Below, piece after piece: positions 34,816 through 42,921 of a DNA stretch of 64,000 bases. A program made the translations under genes and the position numbers. Each line of letters opens with the position of its first letter. The stretch's first letter is position 1. The stretch is taken from assembly GCA_028285035.1 (NCBI GenBank), contig JANQQF010000078.1:62001-126000 (forward strand). The letters run 5' to 3'. This stretch comes from Phycisphaerae bacterium. GTDB taxonomy: Bacteria > Chloroflexota > Anaerolineae > 4572-78 > J111. Under the pieces are notes generated by a model that saw only the letters and a program-made list of their open reading frames with translations, had not been told where the DNA came from and made no database searches.

Positions 34816-35205
34816 ATGGAAATTTTATTTTTAATCGGACGCATTATTGTGGGATTATTCTATCTACAAAACGCATTAAACCACTTTACAAATACCGCAG
34901 CGATGACTGGTTATGCGGGCTCGAAAGGTGTACCAGCCGCGAATTTGGCTGTCCTTGGTACAGGCGTGATGATGGGTTTGGCTGGACTTAGTTTTATCAC
35001 TGGTCTTTATCCAACGATTGGTGTCGCCCTCGTCGTCATCTTCTTGATCCCCACAAGTGTGATGATCCACAATTTTTGGACTATAGAAGATCCAATGGCC
35101 AAAATGGGCGACATGATCAACTTCATGAAAAACATGGCCCTGATCGGCTCATCGCTTATGTTCTTAGCTATACCCCAACCTTGGCCCCTAAGCTTAGGCT
35201 TCTAA
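34816..35205 (+). CDS. DoxX-family membrane protein
   Basis: A 129-residue protein with four predicted transmembrane helices ('EILFLIGRIIVGLFYLQNALNHF', 'LAVLGTGVMMGLAGLSFITGL', 'IGVALVVIFLIPTSVMIHNFW', 'FMKNMALIGSSLMFLAI'), matching the DoxX/DoxD-like family in length and in the early 'GRxxxGLxFxxxGxxHF' pattern. Family members are poorly defined; DoxD and DoxX proper take part in thiosulfate oxidation in Acidianus. The gene follows AAGGAGAG at the right distance. Its place among sulfate-ester genes fits a redox or sulfur link but does not prove one. Confidence 0.85.
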   Translation: MEILFLIGRIIVGLFYLQNALNHFTNTAAMTGYAGSKGVPAANLAVLGTGVMMGLAGLSFITGLYPTIGVALVVIFLIPTSVMIHNFWTIEDPMAKMGDMINFMKNMALIGSSLMFLAIPQPWPLSLGF

Positions 35206-35273
35206 AGAAATATAATTATTATTTTTTTCAATATCTATAAATTGAGATATTTTCATTCAAAGGAGAGCCCTAA

Positions 35274-36176
35274 ATGTCCGTTAATTATCCTCAAAAAACA
35301 CACGAGCTTCACAGCCACTCTTTTGACTCCACTGCCTGGAATGGATTCAAATTTCGAGATGATGACATCATTATCTCGACTTATGCCAAATCAGGAACGA
35401 CCTGGGTTCAGCAGATTATAGCCCAGCTTCTGTTTGATGGGGCTGAAGGGTTGGAAGTGGCTGAAATGTCCCCCTGGCTTGATCTTCGAATCCCACCTAC
35501 CGAGGTAAAGATTGAGATGCTTGAAGCCCAAACCCACCGCCGCTTCATCAAGACCCATCTTCCTGTCGATGCTCTTGTTTATTCCCCCAAAGCAAAATAT
35601 ATCTACATCGCTCGTGATGGACGAGACGTGGCCTGGAGTTTATACAACCATCACTCTAAGGCTAATGAGAAATGGTATGATGCCCTCAATAACACCCCTG
35701 GTCTGGTAGGGCCACCGATTGGAAAGCCCCCGGAGTCGATCAAACAATACTTTGATGAGTGGTTAGATGGGGATGGCTTCCCCTTCTGGTCATTCTGGGA
35801 CAACATCCGTACCTGGTGGGCAATTCGTGATCTGCCCAACTTACTGTTCCTACATTTCAATAACCTCAAGGAAGACATGCCCGGTGGCATCCGACGTGTC
35901 GCCGACTTTCTGGATATCGAGATTAACGAGGAGGTTTGGCCCAAGATTCTCAAGCATTGCTCCTTCGATTATATGAAGGAGAATGCAACAAAATCAACCC
36001 CGTTGGGTGGAATCTTTTGGGATGGCGGGGCCAAGGTCTTCATTAACCAGGGGGAGAATGGTCGCTGGCACGATACGCTAACTGACGAAGATAATGCCAG
36101 ATATGAACGTATTGCGGTTGAGAAACTCGGCGAGGATTGTGCCCATTGGTTAGCAACTGGCCAATTCAAGAGTTGA
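35274..36176 (+). CDS. PAPS-dependent sulfotransferase
   Basis: A 300-residue sulfotransferase of the cytosolic SULT type, which moves sulfate from 3'-phosphoadenylyl sulfate to a hydroxyl or amine. The 5'-phosphosulfate loop is YAKSGTTWVQQI (~42), the catalytic His is probably in IKTHLPVDAL (~95), and the 3'-phosphate motif is YIYIARDGRDVAWSLYNHH (~112). The C-terminal 'GENGRWHDTLTDEDNARYERIAVEKLGED' is also typical. There is no signal peptide. It is followed after 12 bases by a LigM-like demethylase. A sulfotransferase next to two sulfatases suggests sulfation is a reversible tag on the pathway compound. Confidence 0.93.
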   Translation: MSVNYPQKTHELHSHSFDSTAWNGFKFRDDDIIISTYAKSGTTWVQQIIAQLLFDGAEGLEVAEMSPWLDLRIPPTEVKIEMLEAQTHRRFIKTHLPVDALVYSPKAKYIYIARDGRDVAWSLYNHHSKANEKWYDALNNTPGLVGPPIGKPPESIKQYFDEWLDGDGFPFWSFWDNIRTWWAIRDLPNLLFLHFNNLKEDMPGGIRRVADFLDIEINEEVWPKILKHCSFDYMKENATKSTPLGGIFWDGGAKVFINQGENGRWHDTLTDEDNARYERIAVEKLGEDCAHWLATGQFKS

Positions 36177-36188
36177 CATCATTAAATT

Positions 36189-37547
36189 ATGACGATCAAA
36201 TCTCTAGCCGATAAAATTAAAGCCAATCCAAATGTATTGGAGATGATGCGAAATGCCAGTATTGGCCATTATGTCTTTCCGATGCTGCCAGAGCACAGCA
36301 ACTGGCGTGAAGAACAGATGGCTTGGGCCAATGGCGCGGTGCTTTTTGATCAGTCCTATCACATGACCGATGTTTATGTGGAGGGGCCTGATACGATTCG
36401 CCTATTATCCGACATTTCGATTAACAAATGGGACAACTTTGGGCCGCTCAAGGCTAAACAAATCGTCACCGTTTCCGCTGATGGCTATCTTGTGGCTGAT
36501 GCAATTTGCTTCGGTTTACAAGATGGCCGAGCGGCTTTGGTCGGCAAGCCAACCTCTGGGAATTATGCGAATTATATTGCAGACATCGGCGACTATGATG
36601 TCACCGTGACCCGCAGCAGTCGGGCCCTCAAGCGTGAAGAGCGGGACAACTTTCGCTTTCAAATCCAGGGCCCCAATGCTTACGAAATTATGGCGAAGGT
36701 GATTGGAGAACCTGTTCCCCAAATGCGCTTCTTTGGTATGTCGGAATTCTCAATCGCTGGCGTCCCAGTCACTGCCTTGCGACACGGGATGGCTGATGCT
36801 CCCGGTCTGGAGTTTTTTGGGCCATTTGCCGAAAAGCAGAAAGTGCGTGATGCGATTGTGGCCGCAGGTGAAAATTTGGGGCTGAAAGAGGGCGGTGCCC
36901 GGACCTACTCGACCGCGATGGTACAATCTGGTTGGGTCGGGGCGATTATGCACGCAATCTGGGGTGATGACATGGCGGGCTTCCGCGAATGGCTGCCAGC
37001 CAATGGGTTTGAGGCCAATATCTCATTGGGCGGCAGCTTTATGTCTGACAACATCGAAGATTATCTGATGGATCCTTGGGATTTAGGCTACCATCGTCTC
37101 ATCGATTGGCACCGTGATTTTCCTGGGCGGGACGCTCTGCTCAAAAAGCGTGATGAACGACATCGAACCAAGGTGTCGTTGCATTGGAACCCTGAGGATG
37201 TTCTCAAAGTGTGGGCCTCATTATTTAGCGACGGTGACCGTTACAAGCACATCGAGTTACCCGCCGCTCACTACGCCACCTTGCCTTATGATCAAATTCT
37301 GTTGAACGGCGAAAAATTTGGCATGTCGATTTTCGCTGCCTACAACGCCAGCTTGGGCAAAATGATGTCTATTGGTTTGGTCAACGAAGATGAGGTTGAG
37401 TATGGCAAAGAAGTAACGATTGTTTGGGGTGAAGAAAGTGGAGGCACTGGCAAGCCTACTGTAGAGCCACACGTCCAAACCACCATCCGGGCAACGATGG
37501 CCCCGTTGGGCAAAGGTTTGATTAAGAAAGATACAACTACAAAGTGA
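36189..37547 (+). CDS. LigM-like tetrahydrofolate-dependent O-demethylase (GcvT fold)
   Basis: A 452-residue protein of the GcvT/DmdA fold, closest in pattern to LigM, the tetrahydrofolate-dependent vanillate/3-O-methylgallate O-demethylase: 'GHYVFPMLPEHSNWREEQMAWANGAVLFDQSYHM', 'FRFQIQGPNAYEIMAKV', 'LRHGMADAPGLEFFGPF', 'REWLPANGFEANISLGGSFMSDNIEDYLMDPWDLGY', 'VWGEESGGTGKPTVEPH'. Length is close to LigM (~470). The family transfers a methyl group from a substrate to folate, making 5-methyl-tetrahydrofolate. Here it sits between a sulfotransferase and MetE-like genes with gaps of 12 and 6 bases, so it is probably a core step of the pathway. The substrate is unknown; an aromatic methyl ether is one option. 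Confidence 0.87.
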   Translation: MTIKSLADKIKANPNVLEMMRNASIGHYVFPMLPEHSNWREEQMAWANGAVLFDQSYHMTDVYVEGPDTIRLLSDISINKWDNFGPLKAKQIVTVSADGYLVADAICFGLQDGRAALVGKPTSGNYANYIADIGDYDVTVTRSSRALKREERDNFRFQIQGPNAYEIMAKVIGEPVPQMRFFGMSEFSIAGVPVTALRHGMADAPGLEFFGPFAEKQKVRDAIVAAGENLGLKEGGARTYSTAMVQSGWVGAIMHAIWGDDMAGFREWLPANGFEANISLGGSFMSDNIEDYLMDPWDLGYHRLIDWHRDFPGRDALLKKRDERHRTKVSLHWNPEDVLKVWASLFSDGDRYKHIELPAAHYATLPYDQILLNGEKFGMSIFAAYNASLGKMMSIGLVNEDEVEYGKEVTIVWGEESGGTGKPTVEPHVQTTIRATMAPLGKGLIKKDTTTK

Positions 37548-37553
37548 GGGATA

Positions 37554-38594
37554 ATGGATAGTCAGGTCAAAGGGGTCCATCTCGTTGGTAGTGTCCCCTT
37601 GCAAAATGAAACAGAGGTTTTTGAGCTAACGAGCTCCCTAATGGGAAACCATATCAAACGAATCCCCGATGGAGAAACGGGCGAGCGAGACCATTGGATT
37701 AGCTGGCAATATCCCCTTTTTGCCGCCGCACCTCAATTGGAACCTGTCACCGCCGATGATCTCTATGGCAAAGCAGCAGAACGAGGCACACAGTTGCGGC
37801 TGAAAGCGAATGTTGAGGGTGATATTGAGTTTGGGCCTTTGGGTTATGCTAGAGTCGCTAAGGCATCGTATCAAACCTTCAAGCAACTTAAAACGGACGG
37901 CGTCATTCCGGCCCATTGCCGCTTTTTGGTCGCCCTGCCCACCCCACTGAGTACGGTGCTGCTCTGGGTGACCCCGGAAGCACAGCCTGCCACCGAACAG
38001 GCCTATGAAGCCGCAATTTTACGCGAACTTGACGAGATTCTGGTCACACTCCCGCATGATGAACTGGCCCTCCAATGGGATACCTGCATTGAGTTTGGTG
38101 TTCTGGAAGGGGTCTTCCCCAATCGCTTTGGTGACAACGTGGAGGCCGAAATTATGTCCCGGCTAGAACGGCTGGGAAATGCAATTCCGGAAGCTATTGA
38201 AATGGGGTATCATCTCTGTTACGGAGACGCTGGACACAAACACTTTAAAGAACCCGAAGATGCTGGTTTACTGACAAAAATTGCAAACGGCATTGCGGCT
38301 CGGATGCAGCGGCCATTGCATTGGATTCATATGCCTGTGCCTCGTGATCGAGATGATGATGCCTACTTTGCTCCATTGAAAGATTTAACCCTGCCCAGAG
38401 AAACGGAGCTTTATTTGGGGCTAGTCCATATGACGGATGGATTGACAGGAACCCAACGTCGGGTCGAAACGGCCAAACGACACGTGGCGCAATTTGGGGT
38501 TGCGACGGAGTGCGGGCTAGGTCGTCGTCCGGCAGAAACCATTCCAGAATTGATGCGAATTCATACGACCGTTGCACAGCCTAATCAAGGGTAA
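37554..38594 (+). CDS. MetE/UROD-superfamily protein
   Basis: A 346-residue TIM-barrel protein of the cobalamin-independent methionine synthase/uroporphyrinogen decarboxylase superfamily, divergent from the two genes after it. Likely zinc-ligand motifs are YHLCYGDAGHKHF (His and Cys) and FGVATECGLGRRP (Cys, in the place of the MetE 'CGL' motif), with 'VHMTDGLTGTQRRVETAKRHV' between. It opens 'VHLVGSVPLQNETEVF...IPDGETGERDHWI'. It lies six bases after the LigM-like gene. It probably moves or accepts a methyl group; the exact reaction is unknown. Confidence 0.75.
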   Translation: MDSQVKGVHLVGSVPLQNETEVFELTSSLMGNHIKRIPDGETGERDHWISWQYPLFAAAPQLEPVTADDLYGKAAERGTQLRLKANVEGDIEFGPLGYARVAKASYQTFKQLKTDGVIPAHCRFLVALPTPLSTVLLWVTPEAQPATEQAYEAAILRELDEILVTLPHDELALQWDTCIEFGVLEGVFPNRFGDNVEAEIMSRLERLGNAIPEAIEMGYHLCYGDAGHKHFKEPEDAGLLTKIANGIAARMQRPLHWIHMPVPRDRDDDAYFAPLKDLTLPRETELYLGLVHMTDGLTGTQRRVETAKRHVAQFGVATECGLGRRPAETIPELMRIHTTVAQPNQG

Positions 38595-38621
38595 TGGCAA
38601 ATTTTTAGTAAAGGACACAAT

Positions 38622-39722
38622 ATGACAGCAAAACCACCTTTTCGAGGTGACCACGTGGGCAGCCTGTTAAGGCCGCAACGGTTACATGAAGCACGGGCTA
38701 AATTTCAGAAAGGCGAGATTCCGAGAGAGGCCTTAACCGCAGTCGAAGATGAATGTATTAGAGAGGCCGTCCAAAAACAAGAAAATGTTGGCATCAAAGG
38801 CGTCACGGATGGCGAATTTCGACGAACCATGTGGCACTATGATTATCTGCTTAGTTTGGAAGGCATTGAGGAAAAGGCCGAGCATCAAGGGCCAGCCTTC
38901 GCGGATGGCTTAACGTTTGGTTCGCTCTTGACCACCGGTAAAATCAGTAATCCCAAGGGCATTATGCTCGATCATTTTCAATATTTAAAGTCCGTTGCCA
39001 CCGTCACCCCCAAATTTAATATCCCCTCAACGAGTCTGGCCTACCACCGAGGCGGCCGAAAGCTGATTGATCAGGATGTTTACCCAGACATTGAAGAATT
39101 TTGGCAAGACCTGACTACAGCCTATCAACGAGAACTTGAGATGTTGTCCGAACAAGGTTGCCGTTACCTGCAGATAGATGACACGACCTTTGCCATGCTG
39201 TGCGACCCCAAGGTACGAAATCAAATGGTTGAGCGTGGTGATGAACCGGATGACCTCATTCTACGATACGCCCAAACTATCACGAAGGTATTAGCCGAAC
39301 GACCCGCTGATCTTGGGGCAACAGTTCATATGTGTCGAGGAAATAATAAAAGCTCCTGGCTGGCTGAGGGTGGCTATGAACCGGTCGCTGAAACGATGTT
39401 TGGCAACGTTGAGATCGATGGCTTTTTTATGGAGTGGGACACGGATCGAGCCGGAGATTTCCAGCCCCTGCGGTATGCCCCAAAAGATACAAGAATTGTG
39501 CTCGGTCTGATCAGTTCTAAGTTCCCCCAGCTTGAAGCCAAAGATGATCTCAAACGCCGCATCGATGAAGCCGCCCAATATGTTCCCCTTGAGAATCTGT
39601 GCCTCAGCCCCCAGTGTGGTTTTGCCAGCACGGTTGAAGGGAATCTGATGTCGGAAGATGATCAGTGGCGTAAATTGGCCTTGGTGGTTGAAACGGCTGA
39701 AGAGGTTTGGGGCGAGGTGTAA
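38622..39722 (+). CDS. MetE-like (core methionine synthase) methyltransferase, copy 1
   Basis: A 366-residue protein matching the C-terminal catalytic barrel of MetE (YxjG/YxjH type), without the MetE N-terminal barrel. Zinc-ligand positions are visible: VHMCRGNNKSSW (His and Cys), 'FFMEWDTDRAGDF' (Glu) and LSPQCGFAS (Cys). It begins 'RGDHVGSLLRPQRLHEARAKF', a standard MetE_C opening, followed by 'IKGVTDGEFRR'. Such short proteins transfer methyl groups to thiols. It is highly similar along its whole length to the gene at 39872. In this operon it could pass methyl groups between the pathway compound, folate or homocysteine. Confidence 0.88.
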   Translation: MTAKPPFRGDHVGSLLRPQRLHEARAKFQKGEIPREALTAVEDECIREAVQKQENVGIKGVTDGEFRRTMWHYDYLLSLEGIEEKAEHQGPAFADGLTFGSLLTTGKISNPKGIMLDHFQYLKSVATVTPKFNIPSTSLAYHRGGRKLIDQDVYPDIEEFWQDLTTAYQRELEMLSEQGCRYLQIDDTTFAMLCDPKVRNQMVERGDEPDDLILRYAQTITKVLAERPADLGATVHMCRGNNKSSWLAEGGYEPVAETMFGNVEIDGFFMEWDTDRAGDFQPLRYAPKDTRIVLGLISSKFPQLEAKDDLKRRIDEAAQYVPLENLCLSPQCGFASTVEGNLMSEDDQWRKLALVVETAEEVWGEV

Positions 39723-39738
39723 GGGGACATCAATGCCA

Positions 39739-39751
39739 GATTGGTCCAATC
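39739..39751. promoter_or_regulatory. Operator-like motif GATTGGTCCAATC
   Basis: A 13-base palindrome just after the first MetE-like gene. Related copies are at 39818-39830 and 40989-40998. The TGGTCC core is reminiscent of GntR/FadR-type sites. Confidence 0.4.
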
Positions 39752-39817
39752 TATCAAGAGTAATTTAGCCTAAAATACAATTGCACCTGGTAAATATTGA
39801 AAAACCCAAGCTTTGAA

Positions 39818-39830
39818 GACTGGACCAATC
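39818..39830. promoter_or_regulatory. Operator-like motif GACTGGACCAATC
   Basis: This differs at one position from the reverse complement of the 39739 motif. It lies 41 bases before the start of the second MetE-like gene. Confidence 0.4.
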
Positions 39831-39871
39831 TTTTAAGACAAGTTCTAACGACAAATTAAGGAAATAGAATC

Positions 39872-40975
39872 ATGACAGCAAAAGTACCTTTTCGAGCCGA
39901 CCATGTGGGCAGCTTGTTAAGACCCCAACGGTTGCACGAGGCACGAGCAAAATTTCAGGAAGGTGAAATTCCGAGAGAGGCCTTAACTGACATCGAAAAT
40001 GGATGTATCAAAGATGTGGTACAAAAACAAGAAAATGTTGGGATCAAAGGCGTCACGGACGGCGAATTTCGGCGGGCATCCTGGCATTATGATTTTCTGC
40101 TTAGCTTGGAAGGGATTGAAGAGAAACACGAGCATCAGGGTCCGGCCTTTGCGGACGGCTTTACTTTGGGATCGCTCTTGACAACTGGCAAGATCAGCAA
40201 TCCAAATGGCATTATGCTCGACCATTTTCAATATTTGAAATCTGTGGCCATGGTCACGCCTAAGTTTAACATCCCTTCGGCCAGTCTGGCCTATCACCGC
40301 GGGGGGCGAAACTTGATCGATGAAAATGTATACCCAGACATCGAAGAATTTTGGCAGGACCTGACCACGGCCTATCAACGGGAGCTTGAGATGCTGTATG
40401 AGCAAGGCTGCCGTTATCTGCAACTGGATGATACCACCTTTGCTATGCTCTGTGATCCCAAGATACGGAATCAAATGGTCGGGCGTGGCGATGAGCCGGA
40501 TGGTCTAATTGAGAGATATTCGAAAACCATCACCAAGGTGCTAACTAATCGTCCGGCTGATCTCGCAGTCACGGTCCATATGTGTCGAGGCAATGCCCAA
40601 AGCTCTTGGTTGGCTGAGGGTGGTTATGAGCCGGTGGCTGAAACGATGTTTGGCAATGTTGAGGTTGATGGCTTTTTTATGGAGTGGGATACAGATCGAG
40701 CCGGGGACTTTCAACCCCTACGATATGCCCCCAAAGACAAACGAATTGTGCTCGGTTTGATCAGCTCCAAGTTTCCTGAGCTGGAATCGAAAGATGATCT
40801 CAAACGCCGCATCGATGAGGCCGCCCAATATGTTCCCCTTGAGAATTTGTGCCTCAGTCCGCAATGTGGCTTTGCTAGTATGGCTGAAGGAAACATCATC
40901 ACAGAAGATGACCAGTGGCGTAAATTGGCCCTAGTGGTTGAGACGGCTGAAGAGGTTTGGGGGTCATCGGAGTAA
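39872..40975 (+). CDS. MetE-like methyltransferase, copy 2 (tandem duplicate)
   Basis: A 367-residue protein, a close tandem duplicate of the 38622 gene, with the same opening 'RADHVGSLLRPQRLHEARAKF' and the same zinc-ligand motifs VHMCRGNAQSSW, FFMEWDTDRAGDF and LSPQCGFAS. Most differences are conservative and scattered, so both copies look functional and have had time to diverge. Unlike the tightly packed genes before it, copy 2 has its own 150-base leader with operator-like motifs, so it may be expressed separately. Different methyl donors or acceptors for the two copies is a natural guess. Confidence 0.88.
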   Translation: MTAKVPFRADHVGSLLRPQRLHEARAKFQEGEIPREALTDIENGCIKDVVQKQENVGIKGVTDGEFRRASWHYDFLLSLEGIEEKHEHQGPAFADGFTLGSLLTTGKISNPNGIMLDHFQYLKSVAMVTPKFNIPSASLAYHRGGRNLIDENVYPDIEEFWQDLTTAYQRELEMLYEQGCRYLQLDDTTFAMLCDPKIRNQMVGRGDEPDGLIERYSKTITKVLTNRPADLAVTVHMCRGNAQSSWLAEGGYEPVAETMFGNVEVDGFFMEWDTDRAGDFQPLRYAPKDKRIVLGLISSKFPELESKDDLKRRIDEAAQYVPLENLCLSPQCGFASMAEGNIITEDDQWRKLALVVETAEEVWGSSE

Positions 40976-40990
40976 TCCGCTCTTGCTGAA

Positions 40991-41019
40991 TTGGTCCGTC
41001 CCGTTTATAAAACTATAAT
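40991..41019 (+). promoter_or_regulatory. Promoter of sulfatase 2 overlapping a TTGGTCC motif
   Basis: TTGGTC (40991-40996) and a perfect TATAAT (41014-41019) with a 17-base spacer. The -35 coincides with the third copy of the TTGGTCC motif, so a repressor there would block the promoter. Confidence 0.6.
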
Positions 41020-41030
41020 GATAGAAAAAT

Positions 41031-41081
41031 AAGTGAGGCGTTGTGTGTTGAGAATGATTTTTCACGCATAATGCCTCACTT
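41031..41081 (+). other. Leader hairpin before sulfatase 2
   Basis: Arms AAGTGAGGC (41031-41039) and GCCTCACTT (41073-41081) pair over 9 bases in the presumed 5' leader, ending 18 bases before the ATG. No T-run follows, so it is not a simple terminator; it may affect translation or mRNA stability. Confidence 0.45.
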
Positions 41082-41099
41082 CTTATTGGGTGAAGATTT

Positions 41100-42689
41100 A
41101 TGAGTAAACCTAAAAATATCCTCTTTGTGATGTGTGATCAACTCCGTTGGGATTATCTATCCTGTTACGGTCATCCAACCTTGCATACCCCAAACATCGA
41201 TTGGCTAGCCGAAAACGGGGTGCGCTTTGAGTATGCCTATTGCCAAGCGCCCGTCTGCGGTCCCTCACGGGCGTGTATCTATACCGGACGGTACATGTCG
41301 TCTCAAGGGGCGATGTGGAATACTGACCCTGTCTCGATTGGGGAAAAAATGATGGGAGAGTATCTGCGCCCGCTTGGTCTCCGCACAGCGGTTATCGGCA
41401 AAACTGATCATCGGCCTGATGTTCGTTCGATGGCCCGGTATGGGATTGACCCTGACAGTGAGCTAGGAAAAAAAATAGCCCATCGTGATTTTGACCCATA
41501 TGACTTGGATATTGGTCTCCACCCGAATCCGCTCAATAAACCAGGCTTACAATACAATGATTATCTGAACAAACAAGGCTATCCTGGTGACAACCCCTGG
41601 AATGACTACACGCAAGCCATAATTGATGATGAGGGGCAGATACGAGATGGCTGGATTTGGAGTAATTCGAAATATCCTTCACGTCTCCCTCAAGAGCATT
41701 CCGAGACGGCTTATGTCACACAACGCGCCATTGAATTTATGGAAGAACAAGGGGATGAGCCCTGGTGCTTGCATCTGGGCTATTACAAGCCCCACTGGCC
41801 CTATATTGCTAGTGCCCCGTATCACAATATGTACTCTGCCGAGGATATGCTTCCAGCCAATCGGACTAAGGCCGAGCGAGATAATCCGCACCCGATGATG
41901 GGGGCCTTTCAGCGGTTACGCTTGAGCCAAGTTTGGGCCAAAGATAAGGCAAGAGAAACTATCATTCCAACCTATATGGGGTTGGTAAAGCAGGTTGATG
42001 ATTATTTTGGCCAAGTATTAGACTTCATGCGTAAGACTGGCTTGATTGAAAATACTTTGATCGTTTTTACGAGTGATCACGGCGATAATTTAGGCGATCA
42101 TTGGGCGGGTGAAAAGGACCTACCTTACGATTGTGCCTCACGGGTCCCCCTACTTGTGTATGATCCATCCGCTGCGGCTGATGCTACCCGAGGCAATGTT
42201 GAAACTCGGTTTGCTGAACTAATTGATCTATTACCAACCTTTGTCGAAACCGCCGACGGTGAGATTGAACAACATCGCCTTGAAGGCCGCTCGCTCCTTC
42301 CTTTACTGCACGGTGAAGCAGACGTTCCTTGGCGGGATTATGCCATTAGCGAGTTGGATTTCACGGGTCGCGATGTATGGCGTGATTTAGACATCCCCTA
42401 TCAAGAAGCTCGCGGGTATATGATTCGGAATGAGCGATGGAAGTATGTGTTGTATGAAAATTTCCCACCTCAGCTTTTTGACATGCCCAATGACCCTCAG
42501 GAGCAAAACGACTTGGGACAATCCCCGGAACACGAAGCCATCCGACGCGAGTTACACAACGAAATCTTCCGTTGGCTACGAATGCGTAAACGCCGCGTGA
42601 CTGTCACCACTGAGGAGGCAGACTGGCGCTATGGTTCTGCCTTTGAAGATAGTGTGGGGCTATTAATCGGCTATTGGGAAGACGAGTAA
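41100..42689 (+). CDS. Sulfatase 2 (formylglycine-dependent)
   Basis: A 529-residue paralogue of sulfatase 1, matching it through 'KNILFVMCDQLRWDYLSCYGHP', the signature CGPSRACIYTGRYMS (modified Cys), 'CLHLGYYKPHWPYIASAPYHNMYSAEDMLPANR' and FTSDHGDNLGDHWAGEKD. The sequence between signature and first helix (residues ~75-150) and the C-terminal third differ most from sulfatase 1, as expected if substrates differ. It is cytoplasmic, with no signal peptide. It has its own promoter (40991-41019) and leader hairpin. It closes the methyl/sulfate cluster. Confidence 0.92.
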   Translation: MSKPKNILFVMCDQLRWDYLSCYGHPTLHTPNIDWLAENGVRFEYAYCQAPVCGPSRACIYTGRYMSSQGAMWNTDPVSIGEKMMGEYLRPLGLRTAVIGKTDHRPDVRSMARYGIDPDSELGKKIAHRDFDPYDLDIGLHPNPLNKPGLQYNDYLNKQGYPGDNPWNDYTQAIIDDEGQIRDGWIWSNSKYPSRLPQEHSETAYVTQRAIEFMEEQGDEPWCLHLGYYKPHWPYIASAPYHNMYSAEDMLPANRTKAERDNPHPMMGAFQRLRLSQVWAKDKARETIIPTYMGLVKQVDDYFGQVLDFMRKTGLIENTLIVFTSDHGDNLGDHWAGEKDLPYDCASRVPLLVYDPSAAADATRGNVETRFAELIDLLPTFVETADGEIEQHRLEGRSLLPLLHGEADVPWRDYAISELDFTGRDVWRDLDIPYQEARGYMIRNERWKYVLYENFPPQLFDMPNDPQEQNDLGQSPEHEAIRRELHNEIFRWLRMRKRRVTVTTEEADWRYGSAFEDSVGLLIGYWEDE

Positions 42690-42749
42690 GTTTTCCCATT
42701 TTTAATATAGTTTCCCCCAAAAATTAGTCTTGAAAATTTAAGTTTAGCC

Positions 42750-42777
42750 TTGACCTTTTGCAAATTCTGGTTATGCT
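42750..42777 (+). promoter_or_regulatory. Probable promoter of the FkbH cluster
   Basis: TTGACC (42750-42755), 16-base spacer, TATGCT (42772-42777). It lies about 145 bases before the FkbH-like gene. Confidence 0.4.
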
Positions 42778-42921
42778 TAATTTAGTTATCCTGACCCTAA
42801 ATATATACATATACAAACACCCTTCTAATAATTTAATCTATACTTTACAACTGAAGATCCTCGCTGATCGCCTTATCCATTTTTAATAACTTATATTCAT
42901 TCACAACACGGAGTTCTTCTC

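Noticed and set aside
39723..39871. Riboswitch (SAM or cobalamin) before the second MetE-like gene
   Set aside because: The 150-base leader shows only short palindromes and none of the conserved cores or multi-stem structure of these riboswitches.
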